Assembly (NCBI GenBank): GCA_963721105.1
Contig: CAVRHY010000018.1
Span: 1 to 64,000 of the forward strand
DNA length: 64,000 nucleotides
Origin: Thermohalobaculum sp963721105
GTDB lineage: Bacteria > Pseudomonadota > Alphaproteobacteria > Rhodobacterales > Rhodobacteraceae
Direction: 5' to 3'
The notes under the pieces were generated by a model. It was given only the letters and a program-made list of their open reading frames with translations. It did no database searches and was not told where the DNA came from. Shown here piece by piece: positions 38,142-47,310 of the stretch; the stretch's first letter is position 1, and each line of letters starts with the position of its first letter. The translations under genes and the position numbers were made by a program.

Positions 38142-39677
38142 TCAGAATGTTGTCGGCCAGCTTGCCAGCCGGCGCCGCGAGAACCCGCCCTCGCGCCCGC
38201 GCGAATGCACGGACAGCATGCGCAGCAGCCAGTCGCGCGTCTCGCGCGGATCCAGCACGGACTGCGCCGAGAAGATCGCAGCCAGGTCGTAGGCAGAGGT
38301 CTCGCGCGAGATTTCCTCCTTCAGCTCGAGGAACTTCTGCGGGTCGCTCTCGGCGGTGATGCCGTAGACGACATTGACCCCGATATTTGGGTCCATGAAG
38401 CCGACATCGGCCGTATACCAGGCGCCCATCTCATCCGAGTTCCGCGTGCCACCCATATTGAGATAGGCCTGCCCATAGGATTTGCGCGTGACGATCGAGA
38501 TTTTCGGCACACTGCACATCTGCAGCGCTGACATGAAGTTGATGATCTTGCCCGGTGCCTTGCGCCGCTCGCCCTCCAGCCCGATCAGGAAGCCGGGCGT
38601 GTCGACCAGCAGGATGACCGGGATGTGGTAGCTGTCGCAGAGCACCAGGAAGCTGGTGATCTTGTCGCAGCCGTCCGGGTCCAGCGCGCCGCCCTTGAAC
38701 ATCGGGTTGGTGGCGATCATGCCGACGACACGCCCGCCCATCCGGGCCAGCGCCGTGGTGGCAACGCGGGCGTAGCGCGGCTTCATCTCGAACATGGTGT
38801 CCGGGTCGACGATCGCCTTGATCAGCTTGCGGGCGTCATAGACGCGCTGCCGCTCGGCCGGGACGATATCGAGGATCGCCTGGGGGTCCGGCCCCTCGGT
38901 CGGCGCCTCGGCAACGGGCGGCAGTTCGTTGCAATGACTGGGCATGTAGGAGAGGAAACGTCTGATCAGCTCCAGCGCCTCCTCGTCGGTGTCGACGGCA
39001 TAGTCGACGAGCCCCGTTGTCTCGGTGTGCAGCCGCCAGCCACCCAACTCCTCGGGCTCGACGCTCTCGCCGATGGCGATTGACGTGACGCGTGGCGAAG
39101 AGACCGCCAGGATCGCGCCCTTCCGCATGACGACGAAATCAGAGAGCATGGTGAACCAGGTGCCAGTTCCGAAGGACGGGCCGAGGCAGGCCGAGACGTA
39201 GGGCACCTCGCGGTCCTGCAGGAACTGCTCGGGATCCTGGCCCAGCGCGCCGGTGCCCTTGGCGCCCATCGTGTCGGGGATGCGCGCGCCCGAGGTCTCG
39301 TTCAGGAATATGATCGGCATGCCGTTCCGCTTCGCGGTGCGTCGAATATGGCCCATCTTCTTGACGTTGTTCAGGCTGGAGGAAGCCCCCAGCGTCGTAA
39401 GATCGCACGACACGATCGCCGCCGGCCGGCCGTCGATCCGGCCGAAGCCGCAAACCTTGCCGTCGGCGGCCGAGCGGTCGGTCTGTTCGGGCACGGTCGA
39501 GGTGACGAACAGCCCGGTTTCGGTGAAGCTGCCCTCGTCGAACAGCATGTCGATACGCTCACGCGCGTCCCGGATGTTCCGCTCGCGCCGTCTGGCCAGC
39601 TTCTCGGGGCCGCCCATGCCCAGCGCGTGGTCGCGGCGCGCCTCATGTTCACTGATCAGCTGGTCGTGACGCGACAT
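38142..39677 (-). CDS. Acyl-CoA carboxylase carboxyltransferase subunit (first)
   Basis: 511 residues from ATG 39677 with GGAGGTGAG just upstream; the frame extends to 39743 but through the operator. PccB/MccB-type crotonase fold: ETSGARIPDTMGAKGTGALG, GPSFGTGTWFTMLSDFVVMR, GGRVVGMIATNPMFKGGALD, ILLVDTPGFLIGLEGER and RKSYGQAYLNMGGTRNSDEM. Transfers the carboxyl group between carboxybiotin and an acyl-CoA. First gene of the minus-strand operon with the biotin carrier and GntR. Confidence 0.88.
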   Translation of the reverse strand: MSRHDQLISEHEARRDHALGMGGPEKLARRRERNIRDARERIDMLFDEGSFTETGLFVTSTVPEQTDRSAADGKVCGFGRIDGRPAAIVSCDLTTLGASSSLNNVKKMGHIRRTAKRNGMPIIFLNETSGARIPDTMGAKGTGALGQDPEQFLQDREVPYVSACLGPSFGTGTWFTMLSDFVVMRKGAILAVSSPRVTSIAIGESVEPEELGGWRLHTETTGLVDYAVDTDEEALELIRRFLSYMPSHCNELPPVAEAPTEGPDPQAILDIVPAERQRVYDARKLIKAIVDPDTMFEMKPRYARVATTALARMGGRVVGMIATNPMFKGGALDPDGCDKITSFLVLCDSYHIPVILLVDTPGFLIGLEGERRKAPGKIINFMSALQMCSVPKISIVTRKSYGQAYLNMGGTRNSDEMGAWYTADVGFMDPNIGVNVVYGITAESDPQKFLELKEEISRETSAYDLAAIFSAQSVLDPRETRDWLLRMLSVHSRGREGGFSRRRLASWPTTF

Positions 39678-39732
39678 CTCACCTCCCGGGCCGTCGTTCC
39701 TGCCGGAGGCATCACAGATCGAAACCATTCGC

Positions 39733-39745
39733 AATGTCAACAATA
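39733..39745 (-). promoter_or_regulatory. Predicted GntR operator, site 4 (divergent carboxyltransferase promoter)
   Basis: AATGTCAACAATA (minus-strand reading ATTGTTGACATT) lies between the two divergent carboxyltransferase operons (starts 39677 and 39816). Confidence 0.65.
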
Positions 39746-39815
39746 GTCGCTAGAGTCCCCGCGCGACGCAGCGGCCATATAGCTGCGCTCCAGGGACAGA
39801 GACGCGGAGGTGCGG

Positions 39816-41372
39816 ATGAGCTGGCAGGACGAGGTCGATGAAATCGGGCGCCGCAAGGGATTCGCCCACAAGCTGGGCGGGGAGGAGGCAATCGAGCGCC
39901 AGCACGCCGCCGGCCGGCTGACGGTGCGCGACCGGATCGAGGCCATCGCCGATCCTGGCAGCTTCCGCGAGCTCGGCGCGCTGACCGGCAAGGCGGTCTA
40001 TGACGACCAGCACCGGCTGGTCTCGGTCCGCCCCGCCAACGCGGTGATCGGTACCGTGAAGATCGACGGGCGCAAGGTCTCGATCGATGGCGATGACTGG
40101 ACGATCCGCGGCGGCTCATCCGAGGCGACCGTCTCGGAGAAATGGATCTACGCGGAGAACTACGCGCTCGAGATGCGCATCCCGCTGATCCGCCTGGTCG
40201 AGAGTGCCGGCGGCAGCGTGCGGCTGGTCGAACAGCAGGGCTCGACCAAGATCCCCGGCTACCCGACATGGATGATGGCGACGATGCTGGGCTATATTCC
40301 GGTCGTCGGCCTGGCGCTCGGCCCCTGCGCCGGCCTCGGCGCGCTCAAGGCTGCCTGCGCGCACTATTCCGTAATGGTCAAGGGAACTTCGCAGGTCTTC
40401 GCGGGCGGCCCGCCCGTCGTCGAGCGCGGGATGGGTGTGCGGGTCGACAAGGAGGAACTGGGCGGATCGAAGGTCCACACCCGCGAAAGCGGCGTTATGG
40501 GCAACGAGGCGGCCAGCGAGGACGAGGCGTTCAAGATGGCGCGGCGCTTCCTGTCCTACCTGCCCTCCAGCGTCTTCGAGACACCGCCCGTGGTCGACTG
40601 CGACGACCCGCTGGACCGGCGCGAGGAGGAGTTGCTCTCGATCATCCCGCGCGAGCGCCGGCGCGTCTACAAGCCGCGTCGCATCATCGAGCTGGTCATG
40701 GACAAGGACTCGGTGTTCGAGCTGACGCGGCATTATGGCCGCTCGGTCGTCACCTGTTTCGCCCGGCTGGGCGGACGGCCGGTCGGCGTCATCGCCAACG
40801 ACCCGATGCATTACGGCGGCGGGTTGACACGCGGCGCGGCCGAGAAGCTGGAGGCGTTCATCGACCTCTGTGACACGTTCCACCTGCCGATCGTCAACTT
40901 CGTCGACCAGCCAGGCACCGTCGTTGGACCCGAGGCCGAGCGAATGGGGACGGTCAAGGGGTCCGTCCGCGTCGTCTCGGCCATCGAGCAGAGTCGCGTG
41001 CCGTGGTGCGCCGTCGTCGTGCGCAGGCTCTACGGGCTGGCGGGCACGGCCTACGGCCGCCTTCAGGGCCTGAACCTGCACTATGCTTGGCCGTCGGCGC
41101 GCTGGGGCTCGATTCCGATCAGCGGCGGCGTCGAGGCGGCCTATCGCAAGGAGCTGGAGGCGCTGCCCGACGAGCAACGCGCCCGGCGGCTGGCCGAGCT
41201 CGAGGCCTATTACGATCACCTGGAGTCGCCCTTCCTGACGGCCGAGCGCTTCAAGGTTCCCGACATCATCGACCCCCGCGACACCCGCATTCTGCTGGCC
41301 GACTGGCTGGAGGACGCATGGCGCGTCCTGCCCGAGCAGGTGGGCGTCAAGGGCCGGACGATCCGCATCTGA
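39816..41372 (+). CDS. Acyl-CoA carboxylase carboxyltransferase subunit (second)
   Basis: 518 residues; ATG at 39816 with GGAGG 5 bp ahead (a GTG at 39810 is inside the ribosome site). Opens MSWQDEVDEIGRRKG, then AAGRLTVRDRIEAIADPGSF, VESAGGSVRLVEQQGSTKIP, GPCAGLGALKAACAHYSVMV, GGRPVGVIANDPMHYGGGLT and FVDQPGTVVGPEAERMG. It resembles the third carboxyltransferase (43 kb) more than the first, judged by shared opening and length, and is coupled to the biotin carboxylase 9 bp downstream. Confidence 0.87.
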   Translation: MSWQDEVDEIGRRKGFAHKLGGEEAIERQHAAGRLTVRDRIEAIADPGSFRELGALTGKAVYDDQHRLVSVRPANAVIGTVKIDGRKVSIDGDDWTIRGGSSEATVSEKWIYAENYALEMRIPLIRLVESAGGSVRLVEQQGSTKIPGYPTWMMATMLGYIPVVGLALGPCAGLGALKAACAHYSVMVKGTSQVFAGGPPVVERGMGVRVDKEELGGSKVHTRESGVMGNEAASEDEAFKMARRFLSYLPSSVFETPPVVDCDDPLDRREEELLSIIPRERRRVYKPRRIIELVMDKDSVFELTRHYGRSVVTCFARLGGRPVGVIANDPMHYGGGLTRGAAEKLEAFIDLCDTFHLPIVNFVDQPGTVVGPEAERMGTVKGSVRVVSAIEQSRVPWCAVVVRRLYGLAGTAYGRLQGLNLHYAWPSARWGSIPISGGVEAAYRKELEALPDEQRARRLAELEAYYDHLESPFLTAERFKVPDIIDPRDTRILLADWLEDAWRVLPEQVGVKGRTIRI

Positions 41373-41381
41373 GAGGTTCCG

Positions 41382-42740
41382 ATGAAGCGCATCCTGGTTG
41401 CCAATCGTGGCGAAATCGCCTGCCGCGTCATCCGCGCCGCGCACGCACTGGGCCTCGAGGCCGTGGCGGTCTATTCCGACGCCGACGCCAACGCCCTGCA
41501 TGTCGAGATGGCCGACCACGCCGTCCGGCTGGGCCCGCCGCCAGCTGCCGAGAGCTACCTCAAGCAGGAGCTGATCCTGGCCGCGGCGCGCGATACGGGG
41601 GCCGACGCCGTCCATCCCGGCTACGGCTTCATGGCCGAGAGCCGGCCCTTCGCCGAGGCGGTGCAGCGCGCCGGCCTGATCTGGGTCGGGCCGCGGCCGG
41701 AGACGATCGAGGATATGGGCGACAAGCAGCGCGCCCGACGGCTGGCAGAGGCCGCCGGCGTGCCGGTGCTGCCTGGCTCCGGCCGATTCTCGGTTGGCGC
41801 GCTGGACGGGCTGGAGGAAGCCGGCGAGACGGTCGGATACCCCCTGTTGGTCAAGGCCGCGGCCGGCGGCGGCGGCATCGGCATGCGCCGCGTCGACGGG
41901 CCCGAGAAGCTTCGCAAGACTGTCGAGGCGACGCAGGGCATGGCCGAGCGTAGCTTCGGCGACGGCTCGATCTATCTCGAACGCTTTATCGATCGGGCCC
42001 GCCATGTCGAGATCCAGGTCTTCGGCCATGGCGACGGCCGCGCCGTTCACCTCTGGGAGCGAGACTGCTCGATCCAGCGCCGCTTTCAGAAGATCGTCGA
42101 GGAGAGCCCCGCCCCCGGCCTCTCGGCGGAAACGCTGGCGCGAATGGCCGAGGCTGGCCGCGCCTTGGCCGCTGCCGAGCGCTACACCGGCGCCGGCACG
42201 GTCGAGTTCGTCGTCGACGCCGACACGCAGGCGTTCTTCTTCCTAGAGATGAACACCCGCATCCAGGTCGAGCATCCGGTGACCGAGATGGTCACGGGCG
42301 TCGACCTGGTCGGCCTGCAGCTCCGCCTGGCTTGTGGCGACGACCTGCACGACGAGCTGAACTCCATTGCCCGCAAGGGGCACGCTGTCGAGTGCCGGCT
42401 CTACGCCGAAAACCCGGCCAAGAACTTTTTCCCCTCCCCCGGCACGCTCTCGGTCTTCCGGACGCCCGACGACATGGAGGGCGTGCGCATCGACGCGGGC
42501 GTCCGCGAGGGCGACGCGATCACCCCCTATTACGACCCGATGATCGCCAAGATCATCGCCTGGGGCGAGGATCGCGATACTGCCATCGCCCGGATGCGCG
42601 CCGCGCTGTCCGCTACGCGCATCGAGGAGCCGGTGACCAACCGCGAGTTCCTGATCGCGGTCATGGACGATCCCGAGTTCCGCGCCGGCCGGGTCTGGAC
42701 CGGCTTCGTCGAGGGGCGGCGAAAGCAACTCGCCGCCTGA
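41382..42740 (+). CDS. Biotin carboxylase subunit of an acyl-CoA carboxylase
   Basis: 452 residues, same size as AccC. MKRILVANRGEIACRVIRAA opens the N-terminal domain; ATP-grasp motifs VKAAAGGGGIGMRR, ERFIDRARHVEIQVFGHGDG, WERDCSIQRRFQKIVEESP and FLEMNTRIQVEHPVTEMVTG are all intact. No fused biotin domain. It makes carboxybiotin from bicarbonate and ATP. As the only such gene in the island it must serve all three carboxyltransferases, or rely on chromosomal partners. Confidence 0.9.
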   Translation: MKRILVANRGEIACRVIRAAHALGLEAVAVYSDADANALHVEMADHAVRLGPPPAAESYLKQELILAAARDTGADAVHPGYGFMAESRPFAEAVQRAGLIWVGPRPETIEDMGDKQRARRLAEAAGVPVLPGSGRFSVGALDGLEEAGETVGYPLLVKAAAGGGGIGMRRVDGPEKLRKTVEATQGMAERSFGDGSIYLERFIDRARHVEIQVFGHGDGRAVHLWERDCSIQRRFQKIVEESPAPGLSAETLARMAEAGRALAAAERYTGAGTVEFVVDADTQAFFFLEMNTRIQVEHPVTEMVTGVDLVGLQLRLACGDDLHDELNSIARKGHAVECRLYAENPAKNFFPSPGTLSVFRTPDDMEGVRIDAGVREGDAITPYYDPMIAKIIAWGEDRDTAIARMRAALSATRIEEPVTNREFLIAVMDDPEFRAGRVWTGFVEGRRKQLAA

Positions 42741-42756
42741 CGCTCGGGCCCGGCAG

Positions 42757-42775
42757 GCGCAGAGTCCCCCTGCGC
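42757..42775 (+). terminator. Small hairpin between convergent genes
   Basis: GCGCAG and CTGCGC pair around a 7-nt loop, 17 bp after the biotin carboxylase stop and ahead of the convergent carboxyltransferase gene. Weak, without a T-run. Confidence 0.3.
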
Positions 42776-42869
42776 TGTCGCCCTGACTGACGGGGCGATC
42801 TCCCTCCGCGCCAGAGAATGTCCCTCTCTGCCCGCGGCACGACCCGGGTTCCGTGGCCCGACGCCGCCC

Positions 42870-44430
42870 TCACGGCTTCACCCCGGCATAGGCGCGGGGG
42901 CCGCGGTCGATGCGCAGCCTCTCCTGCGCCGCGGCGACGAAGCGGCAGAGGATCGGCCGCGTGCTGCGCGGGTCGATCACGTCCTCGACCGCAAACTGCT
43001 CGGCGGTGCGGAAGGGCGAGGCGTATGTGCGGTATTCCTCCTCCATCTCCTTCTCGCGCGCCTTCGGGTCGGGCGCCGCCTCGATCTCGCGCCGGAATGC
43101 GACGGCGACACCGCCCTCGAGTGGCAGGGAACCCCACTCGCCGGACGGCCAGGCCAGCTTCAGGTCCAGGCCCTTCTGGTTGACCATCGCCATGCCGGCC
43201 ATGCCGTAGCACTTGCGCACGATGACCGTCATGCAGGGCACCGTCGCCTTCAACCCGGAATAGACCGCGCGCACCCCGGCGCGCAGCACGCCCGAGCGCT
43301 CAGCGGCCGAGCCGATCATGAAGCCCGGCACGTCGGAGAAGTAGAGCAGCGGGATGCCGAAGGCGTCGCAGAGCTCGATGAAATGGCTCATCTTCTGCGC
43401 GCCCGGCGCGTCCAGCGCCCCACCATAGTGCATCGGATTGTTCGCCACCACGCCGACGACGTGTCCGCCCAGCCGGGCCAGCGTCGTGATCACCGCCTTG
43501 CCGTGCGAAGGCTGGATCTCGAAGGTCGAAGTCCTCGTCGACCACCATGCGCACCAGCTTGCGCATATCGTAGGGTTGCCGCCGATTGCGCGGCACGATC
43601 GACAGCAGCTTTTCGTCCCGCCGGTCGACCGGGTCGGCGGTCTCGGCAAAGGGTGGCGGCGACCAGACGTTCTGCGGCATGTAGGAAAGGAATCGCCGGA
43701 TCGCGTCGAAGCACTCGGCCTCGCTGTCATAGGCGTTGTCGATCGCGCCCGCCGCGTCGACCGCGATCGCCGCCCCGCCCAGCGCCTCGGGCGTGATCGT
43801 TTCGCCCAGCGCGCGCTCAATAACCGCCGGACCGGCGGCGAAGACCTGCGAGTTGCCGCGCACCATCATCGAGAAATGCGCCAGCATGGCCCGCGCCGCC
43901 GGGCCGCCCGCCGCCGTGCCCATCACCGAGGTCACCACCGGAACCTCGCCCAACAGCTCGACCGAGCGCTGGAAATCGTCGACGCCAGGCATCGAGGCAT
44001 AGCCGCGCCGCTTGAGGCTGCGCACCGAACCGCCCGAGCCGTCGACCAGGTTGACCAGCGGGATGCGGTACTCGTGCGCCAGGTCCTCGACGAAGCCGCC
44101 CTGCCCGCCCTTGCGCCGCTGCGACGAGCCGGTGCCGCCCCGCACGGTGAAGTCCTCGCCGCCGATGGCGACGTCGCGCCCTTCGATGCGCGCCAATCCC
44201 ATGACATAGAAGTTCGGCGTGAACTCGGTCAGCCTGGCGCCGTCGTAGCCGGCGGTGCCGGCCAGCTTGCCGACCTCGCGGAACGAACCTTCATCGACCA
44301 GCCGGTCGATCCGCTCGCGGATCGTCAGCCGGCCGCGTGCATGATGCCGGGCGACGTTCTCCTCGCCGCCCAGCGCCTCGGCGCGCGTTTCACGCTCAGC
44401 GATCTCATCGGCCTCGGGGCGCCATGACAT
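42870..44430 (-). CDS. Acyl-CoA carboxylase carboxyltransferase subunit (third), one frameshift
   Basis: 519 residues after removing one extra base, almost identical in length to the second carboxyltransferase and sharing its opening (MSWRPEADEIAERE). Motifs: GRLTIRERIDRLVDEGSF, VDGSGGSVRSLKRRGYASMP, AHFSMMVRGNSQVFAAGPAV, GGHVVGVVANNPMHYGGALD, YFSDVPGFMIGSAAERSG and GMAGMAMVNQKGLDLKLAWP. The frame changes near 43525 (VDED then STFEIQPS). Transcribed alone from the divergent promoter holding operator site 5. Confidence 0.85.
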
Positions 44431-44456
44431 GGATCTTCCTCTCCGTGAACATTCAT

Positions 44457-44468
44457 TTTGTCGACATT
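44457..44468 (+). promoter_or_regulatory. Predicted GntR operator, site 5 (divergent carboxyltransferase / CoA-ligase promoter)
   Basis: TTTGTCGACATT, core TTGT-CG-ACAT, lies in the 116-bp gap between the third carboxyltransferase (start 44430) and the SucC-like gene (start 44547). Confidence 0.6.
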
Positions 44469-44546
44469 CTTGATATCCAGATCACCCTTTGTCTATCATC
44501 GCGATCGCGGGCGCCGCCGCGTCCGGCAGCATGACAGGAGAGCGGG

Positions 44547-45749
44547 GTGAAGCTGACGGAAGACGTCTCTAAACGACTGCTCCGCGATCTCGGGCTGCCC
44601 GTCCCGGATGGCGCGGCCGCAACATCGCCGGACGAGGCGCGCGCGCAGGCCGTGGCGCTGGGCGGCGCAGTCGCCGTCAAGGCGCTGATCCCGACCGGTC
44701 GGCGCGGCAAGGCCGGGCTCGTGCGCCTGGCCGATGACGCGGACGCGGCCGCAGACGCCGCCGCCGACATGCTGGGCCGGACGACCGAGGCCGGCACGGT
44801 CGAGCGCGTCTATGTCGAGCGTCGCATCGAGTTCGCTGACGAGCTGTATCTGGCTTTCAGCTTCGCCGACCGGGCGCCGCAGGTGGTGCTCTCCCGCGAG
44901 GGCGGCGTCGAGATCGAGGCGGTCCATCGCGACATGCCCGAGCGCATTGTCACGGCCGAGATCGACCCGGTTCGCGGCCTGCGGCCGTGGGAGGCGATCG
45001 ACCTCTGGTCGAGGGCCGGTCTCTCGGGCCGCGCGCTGGCGCAAGCCGGCCGTCTCACGGCACGGCTCTACGATGCCTTCGTCCAGCTCGACGGGCTGAT
45101 GCTGGAGCTGAACCCCGTCGCCCTCGACAGCACCGGGCGATGCAGTCTGATCGGCGCCATGCTGGAAACCGACGACGACGCGCTCGACCGCCAGCCGGCG
45201 CTGGCGGACGCGCCGGACCGCCTGCCCGCGAACCCGCGCGAACGCGCCGTGTCCGAGGCGAACCGCGCCTATCCGGGCGGCGACTCGCGCTATGTCGAGC
45301 TCGATGGTGAAATCGGCCTCCTGGTCGCGGGCGGCGGCGCCGGCCTGCTGCAGCACGACCTGATCGTTGACATGGGAGGCCGCCCAGCCAACCACTCAGA
45401 CATGAGCCCCGCGCCGGGCACGGAAAAGCTCGAGGCCGTGCTGGACGCCGTCTTCACCAACCCCCGCGCCCGCAGCCTGCTGATCGGTTATAACTACCTG
45501 CAGATGGCGCCCTGCGACCGCGTTGCCGAGGCGTTGCTGAAATCGGTTCGCCGCAACGCCGTCGACGCCCGTCGCTTCCCGATCGTGCTGCGCCTCGTCG
45601 GCCCGAAGGAGGCCCGGGCGCGCGAGATCGTCGCCGGCATCGAGGGAGCGATCTACCTGCCGCACGAGGCGTCTTTGGCCGATGGCTGCCGGACCATCGT
45701 CGAGGTGACACGCGCGCTGGATGGCGGCGAGGGGAGGGCGCTCGGATGA
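44547..45749 (+). CDS. SucC-like CoA-ligase beta subunit
   Basis: 400 residues, intact. ATP-grasp start MKLTEDVSKRLLRDLGLPVP, VAVKALIPTGRRGKAGLVRL, VERRIEFADELYLAFSFADR, LDGLMLELNPVALDSTGRCS, then the CoA-ligase domain: VELDGEIGLLVAGGGAGLLQ, DMGGRPANHSDMSPAPGTEK. Divergent from the housekeeping enzyme, closer in style to malate-CoA ligase or acyl-specific ADP-forming ligases. Pairs with the downstream alpha subunit (ATGA overlap). AGGAGAG precedes GTG/ATG region. Confidence 0.82.
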   Translation: MKLTEDVSKRLLRDLGLPVPDGAAATSPDEARAQAVALGGAVAVKALIPTGRRGKAGLVRLADDADAAADAAADMLGRTTEAGTVERVYVERRIEFADELYLAFSFADRAPQVVLSREGGVEIEAVHRDMPERIVTAEIDPVRGLRPWEAIDLWSRAGLSGRALAQAGRLTARLYDAFVQLDGLMLELNPVALDSTGRCSLIGAMLETDDDALDRQPALADAPDRLPANPRERAVSEANRAYPGGDSRYVELDGEIGLLVAGGGAGLLQHDLIVDMGGRPANHSDMSPAPGTEKLEAVLDAVFTNPRARSLLIGYNYLQMAPCDRVAEALLKSVRRNAVDARRFPIVLRLVGPKEARAREIVAGIEGAIYLPHEASLADGCRTIVEVTRALDGGEGRALG

Positions 45750-46640
45750 GCGTGCTGGTCGACGAGACGACCCGCGTCCTGGTGCAGGGCATCACCGGCA
45801 ACCAGGGCCGCTTCGACACCGAGCTGTCGCTGGCCTACGGCGTCCGGATCGTTGCCGGCGTCACCCCGGGCCGCGGCGGCGAGGAGGTCTGCGGCGTCCC
45901 CGTCTTCGACACCGTCGCCCGCGCCATCGAGGCGACTGGCGCCGACGCCGCAGCGCTTTACGTCCCCGTCGCCGGCGTGCGGGACGCGGTCATCGAGGCG
46001 GCCGAGGGCGGCTGCAAGGTAATCCTGGCGACCACGGAGAACGTGCCCCGCCACGACGCGGTCCGCGCCGTCGCGGCGGCCCGGCCGGGCCGGCGCATGG
46101 CTGGTCGGCTTCAACACCAACGGCATGATCTCGCCCGGCAAGTGCAAGCTCGGTGGCATCGGCGGCGACCGCCCCGGCCAGATCTACGTCCCGGGCAGAA
46201 TCGGCGTCGTCTCGCGCTCGGGCGGCATGTCGGCCGAGATCGCCTGGGCCATCAAGCGCGCCGGCCGCGGCATCTCGACGGCCATCTCAATGGGCGGCGA
46301 CCGCACGACTGGCCGCTCGACATGCGAGTACCTGGACCTGTTCGAGGCCGACCCCGAGACCGACGCCGTCGTCATCTACGGCGAGCCCGGCACGCGCAAC
46401 GAGGCCGAGGTCGCCGAGGCGCTCCGCTCGGGACGAGTTGCCAAGCCGTTGATCGCGCTGGTCGCCGGCCGCTTCCAGGAGGCCTATCCCAAGGGCGTCA
46501 GCTTCGGCCATGTCGCGGCGATGATCGGCGAGGACTCCGACAGCGCCACCGCCAAGCGACGGATGCTGGCCGAGGCCGGCGCGACGGTGCTCGATTCGCT
46601 CGACGATCTCGGCAAGGCAATCGGCGACCTTTCGCTATGA
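45746..46640 (+). CDS. SucD-like CoA-ligase alpha subunit, one frameshift
   Basis: 297 residues after removing one extra base. CoA-binding Rossmann: RVLVQGITGNQGRFDTELSL and VAGVTPGRGGEEVCGVPVF; after the shift near 46098: GFNTNGMISPGKCKLGGIGG, GVVSRSGGMSAEIAWAIKRA, VSFGHVAAMIGEDSDSATAK. The latter keeps the His that is phosphorylated during catalysis, although the usual GHAGA is GHVAA. Together with the beta subunit it forms an acyl-CoA from an acid using ATP or GTP. Confidence 0.82.
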
Positions 46641-46911
46641 ACGCCGCCGAGTCTCCCTGTCCGGCGTCAGCGCCCGGGGGACACCCGAAGCGATTTCGCC
46701 TTGGCTCCTCGTAACGCCCAGGAGTGGAGATGAGACAGAAGCACGGAACGCCCGGGCCGTCGGTCGAGAAGGTCTTCAGGCCCGGGACAAGATCGAAGAG
46801 GTGATACCACACCCTGAAGCCCCGGAACCTGCTGAGAACCACTCTCTGCCCGGCGCCATCCGGCGTAACGAAATTCGGACTTTTGCGGATGTGGTCGGAT
46901 GCGAACTTCTG
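46641..46911. other. Gene-free gap at the right edge of the catabolic island
   Basis: No supportable gene. Frames here are short and of no recognised family. Confidence 0.35.
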
Positions 46912-47310
46912 TCAGGCCCTTCGATGCGGCCTTTCAGCAGCGGCTGGCCGGTATGGTGATGCTCGGGCCGGGTCAGATCTCCGGAGCGAGCAGCGCTCGA
47001 TGACGGCGCGGGATTCGCCGGCCTCGTCGCTCGCCAGATGATGGTCCATCTCAGTCTCCGGCGCCCGTTCGGGGAGGGCGTTATTCAGCTCGTCGAGCAG
47101 ACTGTTCGCATCGAACGCCGTCTTCGCATCGGCGCCGGCCAGCAACTGGCCCGGCAGTTCCAGGGGGCAAGCAGCCTCGCGTCGGGCGATGTCGCGACCG
47201 CGGCTCCGCATCCAGGCGCGGTAGGCGGGCCATGAGCCTGTCCATCGTGCTCGCCATTTCGAGCGCCGCCGAACCTCTGCGACGGCATCGACGACATGGC
47301 TGTGGGTCAT
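46912..47310 (-). CDS. Hypothetical protein, 132 aa, coupled to the esterase
   Basis: Not recognised. The ATG at 47310 overlaps the esterase stop (ATGA), which favours a real gene. The N-terminal 50 residues are very basic (VRRRSKWRARWTGSWPAYRA), the middle is acidic (FDANSLLDELNNALPERAPE) and the tail basic. The abrupt composition change could mean another frameshift. No membrane segment. Confidence 0.35.
   Translation of the reverse strand: MTHSHVVDAVAEVRRRSKWRARWTGSWPAYRAWMRSRGRDIARREAACPLELPGQLLAGADAKTAFDANSLLDELNNALPERAPETEMDHHLASDEAGESRAVIERCSLRRSDPARASPYRPAAAERPHRRA

Noticed and set aside
45360..45380. A possible sixth GntR operator (CGTTGACAT)
   Set aside because: Only half the palindrome is kept and it lies inside the SucC-like coding sequence.
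46498..46842. A 114-codon minus-strand frame over the end of the SucD-like gene
   Set aside because: Its second half is the complement of the SucD-like gene; the first half has no family resemblance.
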